From Gnomoniopsis sp. IMI 355080 (taxonomy: Eukaryota; Ascomycota; Sordariomycetes; Diaporthales; Gnomoniaceae), in the NCBI GenBank assembly GCA_027946555.1, contig JAPEVC010000186.1:1-64000 (forward strand): 64,000 nt of DNA, written 5' to 3'. The position numbers and the translations under genes were made by a program. The notes under the pieces were generated by a model that saw only the letters and a program-made list of their open reading frames with translations, searched no databases and was not told the DNA's origin. Shown here in pieces: positions 46,600 through 57,241 of this stretch (the stretch's first letter is position 1; each line of letters begins with the position of its first letter).

Positions 46600-48697
46600 T
46601 CACTCCCTCTGCCGTCCAAAAGGCCAGATTAGCCTCGATAATATCCAGTAAACTCCACGGGCAACAAGGTAAATCAATGCCATAATCACTAACACCACAT
46701 GATGCACAAAACTCCCCCGCGCGCGCCAAACCTCCGCGCAAGCAGCCACTGGGTCTCCCCTCCATCCCGTCTGCACTACCCTGATAGCCCAGTTGAAATC
46801 TCCAATCAAGTGGTTGGTCCATGCTGCGACAAGAGACGCTTTCTGAGGTGGCTGCCGAACCTCAGGCCAGGCACCTGGAAAGCTTGCGGGACCGGCGTAT
46901 CTGCCCTCCAAGTCTTTGAGGGTCATTGTATGGTCTTCATGTTGACGTTGCTGTACAGCGTTTTTGGTGAGCTTGGCTCGTAGACCGGCTTGCTCTTCTT
47001 CAGGGCGAGCTCTCCACCACAGACGCACGGCTTCGAACATGTATTGCTGGACGGGAGTTTTCTTCTCGGGAAAGGCTGGGTGGTGCAGAACTTTGAGAAT
47101 CTCGCTGATAATCTCGTTAGCGTCAAGGCGCGGGTCATCCCAGCATTTGACGACTGCCTGCGTAGTCCAATTCGTGGTGATACTGGCAACAAGGCCAGCC
47201 GGTTGGTTGAGGACATTGCCAAAATGATCTTTGGACAGGTCCGAGTGACTTGGGTCGGAAGCTTGACCGCCTAGATATACTTGCGCGGAAGCAGCCTTGG
47301 CGGCTTCTTCATCCACCCGATCTCGCGCAGCCCTGACAGCATTTCGGAGCTCCCTAACCGAGGATTCAATCATTACGGCCATGTATTTAAAGACGAGCTG
47401 GTTTGTGTATTCACCCAGCTGCCCATGAGAGATGTCTTGGCTCGACTCTTCGACATCCTCTGCGTCTTCCTGGAGGTATTTTGAGACACGATCGTGCAAG
47501 AAAAGTACAGGTTCGATGGCTTGCCAGAGGATACTTGCATCCATTGAACTCTCTTCGGACTTTGGCGACGATGATCCATCACTATCGGGCGAATATTTCT
47601 TGAAGATTTCACCGACCGCTTGCAGCTGACTGAGGAGTGGGTCGAGGTCAGGCTGAATCTTGCTCAACTGCTCAATACCATTCCTGATGAGATGGAAGAG
47701 CTGATCAAACGCCATGCCGCCGTAGTTTAGTTTCTGTTATAAACGCGTTAGCCTAGCGAATGCGTTTGTAGGGCACGCAGAAGACTCTTACGCTCTCAAG
47801 CTCCCCAAGGGAGCCCTTAGACTGCAAAACAGCCTTGTCGTCGGCTTCCCCCAGCAAAGAGTGGAAGATGTCCAGCATTCCGAATGTGCCTGTCACAACG
47901 GGAGCGACCTGTTTGCCTTTGTGGGGACCACGGGGGACTTGAACCAGACACTGGTCTCCAACAAATGTAAAAACATCTTCCTCACCGAGTTCCCGCAAAC
48001 ACAGCTCCGTGAAGTTGCTGTGCGCAGCGAAGTCCTCAAGTGTGTGTAGTGCAGCTCCGAGATGCCGAAACGCGTCCTTCTTCAGCGAAGCCTGATGCTT
48101 CCGACGACCCTTCCTCCCAAGTTCAATGCACAGAGTCAGCTGGTGCTTGATATAATCCGCCGCCGTGTCCCACCCCTTGCCTGAGTTGGCGATGTAGTTC
48201 TTCATGCCTGTCTCAGGGTCAATCTCCAGCTCCTTCGGATCCACCGGTCCCCTCAATCTCTCATCTATATCCTTCGCGTTGTCCGCATACCCTGCTGGAT
48301 TGTCGATATGCTCAACATGCGTATAGCAGCCCAACCTCTCACGCGTCACGTCAAACTCATCCGTCGCGAAACCAAACTCCATGAAAGCCATGACGCTGAC
48401 GATGGCGCGGAGCACAGGCTCAGGCACGGCCTCGAGACATGTTGTGTCAATGACCTGGCTGAAGTCGCGCAACCAATTCCCAAAGTAGACCTGTTTGCGC
48501 TGTATCTTGGTGAAGCGGTACCCAGTCGCAAAGCTGGTGGGGAGATACTTGAGGATCTCGATCAGATCGCCGTGCCGCCAGACGAGGCCTTTGAACTCGT
48601 TGCCGGCGGGTACCTCGCCTGCGCCGAAGGCCGCGGCAGGGCGGGCCAGCAGAAGGCATAGCAGAATGAGACATAGAATGGATGTAGTTGAGGGCAT
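46600..48697 (-). CDS. het-c: HET-C-like heterokaryon incompatibility protein
   Basis: HET-C proteins are secreted or surface-associated proteins of filamentous ascomycetes; allelic variants trigger vegetative incompatibility in Neurospora. Two exons (48697-47792 and 47733-46600) give 679 aa, with a phase-0 intron of 59 nt. Residues 1-23 are a signal peptide (ILCLILLCLLLARPAAA). The mature start AFGAGEVPAGNEFKG and the blocks VWRHGDLIEILKYL, YFGNWLRDFSQVID, CYTHVEHIDNPAGYA and LGAALHTLEDFAAHSNFTEL are typical of the HET-C domain. The last feature is a His/Asp-rich helix. The C-terminal half is helical and acidic, and ends with a membrane-like hydrophobic segment (VVLVIMALIYLVARGVYWIL) and a short basic tail. 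The glycine-rich C-terminus of Neurospora HET-C is absent, so this may be a paralogue rather than the allorecognition gene. Confidence 0.85.
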
Positions 48698-50418
48698 GTT
48701 GTCATGAGCCGATATCCATGGCCGAGAGAGAAGATATGCTCATTACCTTGTGTGAGTTGCTAGAGGGTCGAGATTTCCATATCGCCTTTGTTTTGCAAGA
48801 GTGACGTCGAAGTGCGCGCGGACTAAAAGATCCGGTGACTACCAGAACCTTGGAACGGGCGCGGGTAAAAGCGGGCTTACCTATTTCGTACAGTACCTAG
48901 ATACATTGTACAATCCCGTACAGGGGCTTCCCATGTCATGACTCTTACAAAGTGCAGCCTCAGCGTCCGGCATAGTGCGCTGAAAGTGAGAGAAATACAC
49001 ATCATTCTCAAAGAAGGATGCATGAAAGAAGAATTGACCCATTTGGCCATGGGCTTGTTGGAGCAAAATGGAGAAATGGGCTCGCGGGTACGTAGCAGGG
49101 ATCCAGGGCCCCTTGTCATACCTAGGTATGCCAGGCACATTTTCAACGACACTCCTCATAGATTCTGGCATCTAGATACAAGGTAGTCAAGTGGACTGCA
49201 CGCCTCTCAAGTTGAACTATACAATATGTTCCGATACGAGTATAAGATGGCATTCCTTGCTTACAGTGTTCGGGTGTTCCTGAATCCTGCTTGCTGGGCA
49301 CAATGATACCACGTGGGATGTTGATCTTCGACCACGATCAGCGGATTGAACACGGTGCTTATTACTGCTGTGTAGAGAGGATTCATCAACTCAGAAGACC
49401 TCGGGGCAAAAGACCTTGGGAGAGAAGGTAGCCACCCTTGGCGCCTCAGCATCGCAGGGACGAACGATCGGGGTAGACTTTTATTTCAGTGCAGCTAAAG
49501 AATGACTCGACTCGATCCAAACTAAATACTTCCTAGTTGCTCTGCTGAGATAGGTCGGAATCGCCGTGGAACCCCAAGTGGCTGTATTTGTGACTCGGTA
49601 GCCCCCAAAGCTCTTCAGTACTGTATTCGGACTTTGCGAACTTGCAGAGGTGAACGTGGTCAACCGTGTGTAGTACCTCATTGCAGTAATCGCTCCTCCG
49701 GTAGTTGTTAAACCGATGCCCGTAATGGAGCATGGTTAGATCAACCCTCAAATCCTAGGACTGGAGAGCTTGACGGGTCACTCGAAGCATTAAGAGACGA
49801 GATTGCATACATGCTGGCTCGGGTTCACTCCGTACCGTGTAATTCCCTCCATTTTCGGCATGGCCACGAGCAGGCCGTCGGTGTCTTGCTCTTCATAACT
49901 CTCCATAATTTGTTATGAACGGAATACCCACTGCACAAGCCACCTCAAACACGTGTCTTATGCTCATAAAACACGTTCAAACAAAAAAAGCGTTTAGTGA
50001 ATGCACATTCCTAGATTTCGGGAAAATCTGGATCAAGATCTGGGTGCGGGCCGGTCCTGAAGGTAAGAAATTGCTGTACCTACATACAACAGTCTGAGGA
50101 ACGTAGTTCCTCAAGACAAGGTTACATGGCCCAGGGACTTCAGCGACGCAGACCAATGCCTCCTTTTCATTATAGCAGCACACAATTATTTAGCATTAAT
50201 TTCAGCTCACCGCAAAATTATTCACTATCATCCTTCTATTTTCATAAACAATGTACAGTTTGTATTCTGGGTTCCTCAAGACTGCTATAGGACTACGCAT
50301 GGTATATATTCTTTACTATGCTGGGACACACAGTCCTAAACTCCGTTGCCTCGTACTTCGTCTATATAAAAGTAATCCTGCTTATAATGCATCAAATGAC
50401 TGTTTCAATTTGGTTCAC
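48698..50418. other. Intergenic region, no gene supported
   Basis: 1.7 kb upstream of the HET-C-like gene. It holds a TACCTAGATA variant at 48892-48901 and a perfect TACCTAGGTA palindrome at 49119-49128. Short open frames near 49.3-49.8 kb show no protein-like features. No gene is supported. Confidence 0.5.
49119..49128. repeat. Dispersed TACCTAGGTA palindrome
   Basis: Perfect copy about 420 bp upstream of the HET-C-like start; the flanks extend it to ATACCTAGGTAT. Confidence 0.9.
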
Positions 50419-50731
50419 TTAAGGCTTTGGGCCTGCAAACGTTGCCGTAGTGTAATCGACAACGCGGACCGTCTCGCACATGGCCTTCAACTCGTCCGTC
50501 AGTGCAGCGATGCTTTCAGAGCACTCCGCATTGATGTTGCTCTCCTCGGACGCCACCATAGTGCTTGGGATGAAGAGCTCGTTGAATGTCTTACCCTCGA
50601 CCTGTGCAAATCTCAAGGTCTTGGCTGGATCGAGTCCTTTACTCTTGATGTAAATTGGAATGTTGGCTTCTGAAGTGAAGAAGTAGTTGCTTGTGTTCCC
50701 AATCCGGTTTAGCGTCCTCCACCCGCAGGAA
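50419..50731 (-). pseudogene. C-terminal gene fragment, unknown family
   Basis: An open minus-strand frame ends at the TAA at 50419 and encodes about 100 protein-like residues, for example NYFFTSEANIPIYIKSKGLD, KTFNELFIPSTMVASEESN and SIAALTDELKAMCETVRVVD. It is closed upstream by a stop near 50734. The only ATGs inside it lie near its end, and the start of a plus-strand gene lies at 50853. There is little room for a normal first exon unless the two genes overlap. It may be the tail of a truncated gene or a small gene with an unseen upstream exon. I do not recognise the family. Confidence 0.35.
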
Positions 50732-50852
50732 GATCACGACGCAAACACAATCAATATCAATATAAATACATGCCATGGGGCCCCCTAGCGTCAGAAAGCG
50801 CATGTGAATCACCAGTCTTCGATCCACTATTTCTCGCTCTCTCATCTTGATC

Positions 50853-51498
50853 ATGGACACAGCTTGGCGTTCTGTTCTGTGCCAGCACGGCTGGGTGTAT
50901 CCTACCAAAAGCGGAAACTGGGTGAGCTTTAACGAGGATGGCACAGGAGAGGTGAGGGCGTGGCACATATCTTCCTTGAAGCCTTACAACTGACAATGCG
51001 TTCACATAGCTTCACTGCGGCGTAGGGCCGGCCTCTTTTATCTGCGCAGAGCTCACATGGACGCCTGTTGACGGCTCAGCCTTAGACCTCCTGCAACCCA
51101 CGGGGGAGCTAGAAAATGCGCAAGACGCTTGCCAACATTTCAGCGTCGACATTGACATCACGCTGCGCGAGCAGAAACCCACCCAAGGATACGAAATGAC
51201 GCGTCCCGATATCAACGTGACGAATTTGACGTCGGCGGCGTTCCAGCCCAAGAAATACAGGCTGCAGATAACAAAGGGGGCGTTTTCTGCCGACAAGTGG
51301 CTGTGCTTTCAAGATTCTCCAGACTCGGGGGAAAACAACGGTGCTTCTGAGATTGATGCTTCTTACGACTTCCAGATCGTCTTTGACAGGTCTCCTTATC
51401 CATGTGCCGGAGAGTGGGCCGAGCAGAACAATAGTGTGGGCAGAGCGATCAAGCTGCATAAGTTTTGGGGTTTCAGAGACTTCTATAGGAATGCCTAG
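50853..51498 (+). CDS. Small hypothetical protein, two exons
   Basis: Exons 50853-50951 and 51010-51498 give 195 aa. The intron is phase 0 with a GTGAGG donor, an AACTGAC branch-like site and a CATAG acceptor. The join reads NEDGTGEL then HCGVGPASFICAEL, which looks like a continuous beta-rich domain. The Trp-rich start (HGWVYPTKSGNWVSF) and repeated strands (KKYRLQITKGAF, YDFQIVFDRSPYP) suggest a small lipocalin- or sandwich-like fold, but I cannot name the family. No signal peptide or membrane segment is seen, so a cytosolic location is likely. Confidence 0.65.
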
Positions 51499-52395
51499 AA
51501 GTCCAGCATGCTCATGTCGACGATGGCGCTCAACGCCACTCTTTCAAGTGTCTCTTGCGCCCGGCAACGATAGTAACTGCCATTTTGCCTCTTCGTTGCA
51601 AAGTGTCCCAAGGAAATCGAATGAATCCCCAAAGAGACATGCCTATCTTGTAGGTACGCACGGTTCCCCGGTTCCCCCCCCCCTTTTTTTTTTTTTTTTT
51701 TCTTCCGGTTTCATCACTCGCGTGGAGCCTTTCGGCTACGGCGAGGTGTTAGAATAGTGGCATTGGGGTTGCGGCTCTATACGAATCGGTTGACGTATGG
51801 ACGGCATCTGGCTGACCTAATTAGCCAGGGGTATAAAAGGTTGTCCGTATAAACTACTATTTCTAATTCTACTTCCTCCGGTCCCGAAAAGATCACCACA
51901 ATTACCTCTGTTTCCTAAATGACATTACAAAACTGTTCGTAGCAGCGCGTATACCTCAGTGACTAGCCTCGAAGGGTCGAGTAGTAAATGCTGCCCAGGA
52001 TGGCATCTTCATTATGAGGAGTCCACTTCCGCAGTCATGTGTAATCAGCTTGTCACGCAATCTCAGAATCAGGGCTGCCTATTGGGACTGCAATGGATTC
52101 TGTGGTTTCTCATATGAAATTGTCTTTCACTAGCCGATTTGCAAAGCTGCGCATCTTTATGTAAACGACCTCGGAACACACCCGTGGACGGCGGGCCAAT
52201 GTTTAGAGCATAAGCACATTTACCATCAGAAACCTTGAACCATTAGGCCTAAACAATACTATGGAACAATGAAATGGGTCCGTGACCGTTCCTGAACTCT
52301 GATATCACCCGCTAAATATGCATCTTAGTGGCCCGGCCAAATCTAATACGCTTTGAATCGTGCATTTACTTGATAATTATTAGAGCTGTCGAAGT
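51499..52395. other. Intergenic region between convergent genes
   Basis: About 900 bp between two convergent genes, with a C10-T18 homopolymer block (51674-51701). No gene is seen. Confidence 0.5.
51674..51701 (+). repeat. C10-T18 homopolymer tract
   Basis: Ten C residues are followed directly by eighteen T residues, about 180 bp downstream of the small hypothetical gene's stop. Confidence 0.9.
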
Positions 52396-53381
52396 CTAAC
52401 GGTCGGACTGGATGGACTCGCTGCTTCTATAGTCTTGATCGCCCGGGAGTTCGACAGCATGGGATTCTGGATGTAACTCAAACCCGCCCTTCCAGCCTCC
52501 TGGCACCTCCACAATACCCGAAATGCCATTTGGCAGCTCCGTTGCCATATCTGGTGATGGAAGCTCGGGTGGCTGCTGCATCATCTCTATAGGCTTGTAT
52601 GGGCTGTTCTTGGGGTCTTGTGCTTCGTTCGCAGCATCTGAGGTCAATCGGGCCTCATCCTGCTCCTTCCTCCTCATCGCTTGCTGCCTTGGACGGAACC
52701 AGAAAAAGTATGCAGAGACGGCTGCGATTATTCCGAGCCCACAAACACTTCCCACCACAGTACCAGCAATATCACCTCCACTGAGGCCTCCAGAATTCGA
52801 AGATGACGTCGCAGATTGGGAGTTTGAGGATGTAGACGATGTGGCTGTTGATGAAGAACTTGCAGATGTTGCAGCTGCTCTGGAGCACATATCTATAGAG
52901 TAATAGGCCCAGGATGTGTTGTAGCAAGTGGCTATAGAAGCGGCCATAGCATACCCAGAGCATGTATCGGCGTCTGTGTCTGGTTGATAGATTGTTGCTA
53001 TGGACACAAAATAAGATCAGAACATCAGACTGAACTCATCGAAGGCAAGACTAGAACAAGCCGATCAACTTACGACTGCATCCATCGTCCAAAGTGATGA
53101 ACATGAAACCCTTGTACGAGCTTGATGGAGAGCTGTCTGGGACACTAGTACATACACCTATATTATTCATCGTCAGTTTCTTGTGAATGAATACGCATCA
53201 ATGGTCTGGAGGATTCGCAAATAGAGCGATGTGCCTCACCGTCCGGGTATCCATTCTGTCCAGCAACCGTGTCGATGGACTTGGTGCAGCCTGCGTCACT
53301 GTAGACCGCCCAAGTGGAAGCCAATCCGCCTCCAATACTCGCCAGGACTACACAAAGAGGAGTGAAAATCCGTGTATGCAT
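52396..53381 (-). CDS. Single-pass membrane protein with Ser/Thr-rich ectodomain
   Basis: Three exons (53381-53240, 53157-53074, 52997-52396) give about 275 aa, with matched phase-1 introns. Residues 1-21 are a signal peptide (IFTPLCVVLASIGGGLAS). The ectodomain has a short Cys-containing part (VYSDAGCTKSI, TLDDGCS, DTCSGYA, IATCYNTS, DMCSRAA) and a Ser/Thr-rich stalk. One transmembrane helix follows (GTVVGSVCGLGIIAAVSAYF), then a basic stop-transfer (RPRQQAMRRKEQ) and an acidic, Pro-rich cytosolic tail of about 95 residues. This layout resembles fungal Mid2/Wsc-like wall sensors and the many fungal stalked membrane proteins; homology to a signalling sensor is not established. Confidence 0.8.
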
Positions 53382-54825
53382 TTTTCAAGCCGTAACCCAG
53401 CGGGCAGTCGAACTAGCAAAGATCAAGCTAAGCAGGGTTCGGATGAAGTAAAGGAAGCTAGAGTTTGTATAGAAGGACAAACCACGGGAGGAAAAAGTGT
53501 TTGAACCTGCTGGGGCCATGCTGGCGGGGGAGGATTTTGGGTCAAGGCCTTATTAAAAAGGAACTATGCAAGTGGATGGTGCTGTGGCTTACAGGGAAGG
53601 GCAGAAGTACGGTTGCAAGCATCACCTCACACTGTACAGATGTAAAGTCTAATCTGGAGATAGCCGCGTTGAAGATTTGATATCCACTCAAAGCACCTTA
53701 CTTGGCACATGGACTGGCCTTCTATACAAGTCGCGATGCCCACAACAAAATATTGACGGACCAAGCCAGAGACCGCAGTCTCCTGATCGTTTGGCACTGC
53801 TCCAAAAGAGGTTACGAACCCATCTGTCTCGTCCTGATGTGGCTATGCGTCGCCGTGACACTCTCCCGGGCCTCCCTGAGGAGTAATCCTGGTAAATGCA
53901 AAGGGTCTACTGATAACCATCACGTCAAATCAGCTTGCGAATAGCTATGATGGCCCCCACGAGTAGTGGAAGGGGACGCTGGCACCCGCTTCTCATGCAG
54001 AATGCCGAGAGTAAATACTATGTAGCCCCTTGATCGATTGTGGGCTCAGGATGTAGTAGTTCTTGCGCCATGAACCCTGGGCATTTTTTCAGCTCTAGAC
54101 TCTCTTTTGTGGGCCGCATATTGGGTAAGGTTTCCACCCTTGTTACCTAGGTCCTGGGTACTGTACCTTGACTGGGCAGTGAATATTAAACAAAAAGAAA
54201 TGTTTGGGAGGCGCAAAGAGATGTGAAACTCCCAGAGGCTGACAGTGTTTCTGAAATCCACACCAGTACCGGGCGTGGTGTTGCTTGTTGGTTCGCGTGG
54301 CTGGCAAGGCTGGCACGCCAAAGGGACTCGGTGAACGCACGGCAATCTGGGGGTGAGCGGATAAGCTTACCTACTGTGGCGAATGCCCGAGGCTTCAAGC
54401 GAGCTGAGAGGCCTCTAGGCTTGTTTTGGCTGTGGCATCGGTCAGCGCCCTGAAAACAGTGCGAGACACCCTTGCAGCTATTTACTGGGATATTTCACGA
54501 AGAGGCACACTGCAGAAACAAAGTACGGCACGTTACCCAGGCACACGGCATCAGCTTGCAAGCGCCGAGGCTTCACCATGAATTTCAACATCGGCGAAAG
54601 AGACACGCCTAAAAGGCCTAGGTATTATAGCCCTTTGCTGGGCCTACTGCATTGCTCAGCAGATATTGCTCTAAATGATCTCTACCTATTCCAAGCAATG
54701 GGATGTTCGTAGCTTGCGCCAACTTGCAGTCTCGATGATTCCGGTACTCGGCCCTGCTTGCTTTACAGATTAAATACTATTACAGCCTGCCGTTCCTATA
54801 TCGTCCCTTCCAGAATCCCGTACTT
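53382..54825. other. Intergenic region, no gene supported
   Basis: 1.4 kb between the membrane-protein start and the phospholipase C stop. It contains the CCTAGGT-related elements TACCTAGGTC (54144-54153) and CCTAGGTA (54617-54624). No gene is supported. Confidence 0.5.
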
Positions 54826-57241
54826 TTACGCCAGGCACGACCATTTTGACTTGAAATGTGACACTTCGTCCTTGCAGGCGTTCCAGGTCTTTCTCCTCAG
54901 CGATGAATGTCTAGACGGCTCATCTACCAGCCTCTTCTCGATCTTGACGAGCAGCGTTCCGTCGCTTGGGTAGCCGTCTTTGTCCTTCAGCTTGATTAGC
55001 CGGTAGCCTTCCTGCAACCTGTCGAGTCGAATGCAGGCCCAGGCCGCTCGCTCGTTCCACCCGCGATGACACTTCTCAACATACAACCTAAAGATCTATC
55101 GTGTTAGCTTACCGGTCGACTGTAACATCATGTATGCGGACTATAAAACAAAACAACGTACCTCACGAAGCTCAGCTCTTCCACGACATGGTGCACACTG
55201 GGGAAGTGCAACTTTGACCCACTCGGGCCCCAGTTAGGGTGATCGGTCCTATCCGCCCTCGTCCTGCGGAAGCTCTCATCCTTGGAGGAAATGGTCTTCT
55301 TCGGATCCCGTTCGGCAGAGCTTTCGACATGAAGATAGCAAGCGACTCGAGGACGGAATGTCTCGTCGTCCACAGCGGCGGGATTGAGCCTCCGCGTGCC
55401 ACCCTGAATCTCCTCGTTGCTGGGATTCGGGATGTGTTGCCCAGCGAGGACGGTGATGGTGAGATCCATTCTTTTCTTCCCAAAGACGTGTGCTTGGCAG
55501 TTCGAGGGCTCAGTACTGCGATATCCTAGCGGTTTAGGGACCCAGCCGTCTTCGTTGTCGAACATGGCCGAGTTGAGTTCCATGGCGGTATCCCAATGTT
55601 GCCAATTCAGAGCCACCATCTGAATACCTTTCCTCCAGAACAAGGTAGGGTAATTTGGATTCGCCGAAGACATCGAAGATAGGCCCTCCGGGAATGAGCG
55701 AGCGAGGAATGTTTTGTTGTGCTTGAACAGGCGGTGATGTTCAGTCCGATGGAGTTCTTTTACTCGCTCCTCGCCGATTGAGTAGATGTGAGCTGGTTTG
55801 TCGGCATCTGTGGCGCTGCTGAAGTTATGGAAGTGACCTGGGCCATAGGCATAAATAGCCAATTGCCTCAGAGCCTCGGCGACTGTCTTTTTGCTGGCCG
55901 CTTTGTGGCTATTATGACTTGTCGTGTACGCTGTTTGGGTGCTCAGAGAATAACCACATTCGGATGGCTCACTCCCCAACACGGTACTACCGGAGTCGAA
56001 ATCGCTGTTAGAAATAGCGGGACGCACGACCTGGGAACCCGTCTTAGTCTTGATCAGAATTCGGCCCTTCAATTGCCGTACTGTTGGCTGTTTGACACCC
56101 GGGTCGCAATCCATCAGCTGCTCCGTCAAGAGGCGATCACCAAATACCTCCTTCATAATCTTAACCATCATCTCCTGCTGAGCTACGTTGGCGTGGACTT
56201 CTAAGCTGATGATGACTGGTAGAGAGTTGCCATTCGTGAAAGCGTATTTCTGGATTGTCTGGCACACTGTTCTGAAGGGTATCGCCTCGTGCAAGGTAAG
56301 GTCTCCGCCGATTGTGGAATAGGCGTGGCAGACTCGTGGCTCCCGCTTGAGCATCTTAGCCATAACTTCGGGGTCGATCATATCCGATATTGCTCTGGCC
56401 CGACCTATTGGCTGCTTAAAGGACGCTTCGCTGCGCTTCTCTTTGAGGGTTCTCGGACACGACATTCTTCGTGTTTCGTCGCATCTTTCCTTCATCCATG
56501 ACAGCAGTGTAGAGATCGACCAGTGCGTCTTCTGTTTCGCTTCCGCAGGTTTGACGCTTGAGAGGATCTGAATGTCGGTGTCGTCTCCCGCCTCCTCTCC
56601 ATTCCATACGTCGATTTCCACGCATCTGCATCCGCCTTCCAGGACCTACGCCAAGGTTAGTGCTTGTTTGTGCGACCAGAGCCGGACTGTCAACTCACCT
56701 TCCGGTACTGGTCTGCCTTGGCTATTCCTGAAAACTGATTTCCATCCTCGATGTAGGTATTGTGGCTGCTGCTGATGAAGTAGTTCGATATGGGCATGTC
56801 CAGGTCCTTTTCATCGCGATAAAGCGGTCTTTTTGCAGCGCTGTATTCGGTGTACCAGGACTGCAAAAACTGCTCAAAGGTGAAAGACGTGCACCTGGTA
56901 GAGAATTCCCAAGAGGGTTTCTTGGTGTCGACCTGCGTCTCCCGGATGAAATTCTCAAACCTCTCGCGGGACAGCTCTTTCTCGCCAGGGCCTTTGAGCC
57001 CATCATAGATCCTGCGTAGGTGCTCGGTGACACCGGGCGCAACAGGATGAAAGCCTGCTGGCGACTGGCATTTGCTGAGGTCGAGAGTATGGCTCCTCCT
57101 CAGGCCCGGGAGAGGCACAGACATAAAAAGACTTTGCAGGGGAGACCCAACAACTCTTGTCCTCTGCTTGCCGAACGTTGGCATGCGGCGATGCCCTCTG
57201 TGCCGCTTCGGGTAAGGTTCTTCTCCAAAGCAGTGCTGCAT
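54826..57241 (-). CDS. Phosphoinositide-specific phospholipase C
   Basis: Hydrolyses PI(4,5)P2 to inositol trisphosphate and diacylglycerol in Ca2+ signalling. Exons 57241-56699, 56645-55162 and 55087-54826 give 762 aa. Before the X domain is an EF-hand-like helical region (VTEHLRRIYDGLKGPGEKEL). X-domain catalytic residues: H160-N161 in SSSHNTYIEDGNQF, E191 and D193 in CRCVEIDVW, a second His at H288 (RVCHAYS), and the Glu in PVIISLEVHANVAQQ. Between D193 and H288 is an insertion of about 80 residues compared with animal delta-type enzymes. The Y domain (SYNPTL-like block reads NPNYPTLFWRKGIQMVALNW) and a C2 domain (MDLTITVLAGQHIPNP) follow; the C2 end is joined by the last intron (FVR|LYVEK). 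Start ATG 57241 is the first ATG in the open frame; an upstream exon is possible. Confidence 0.9.
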
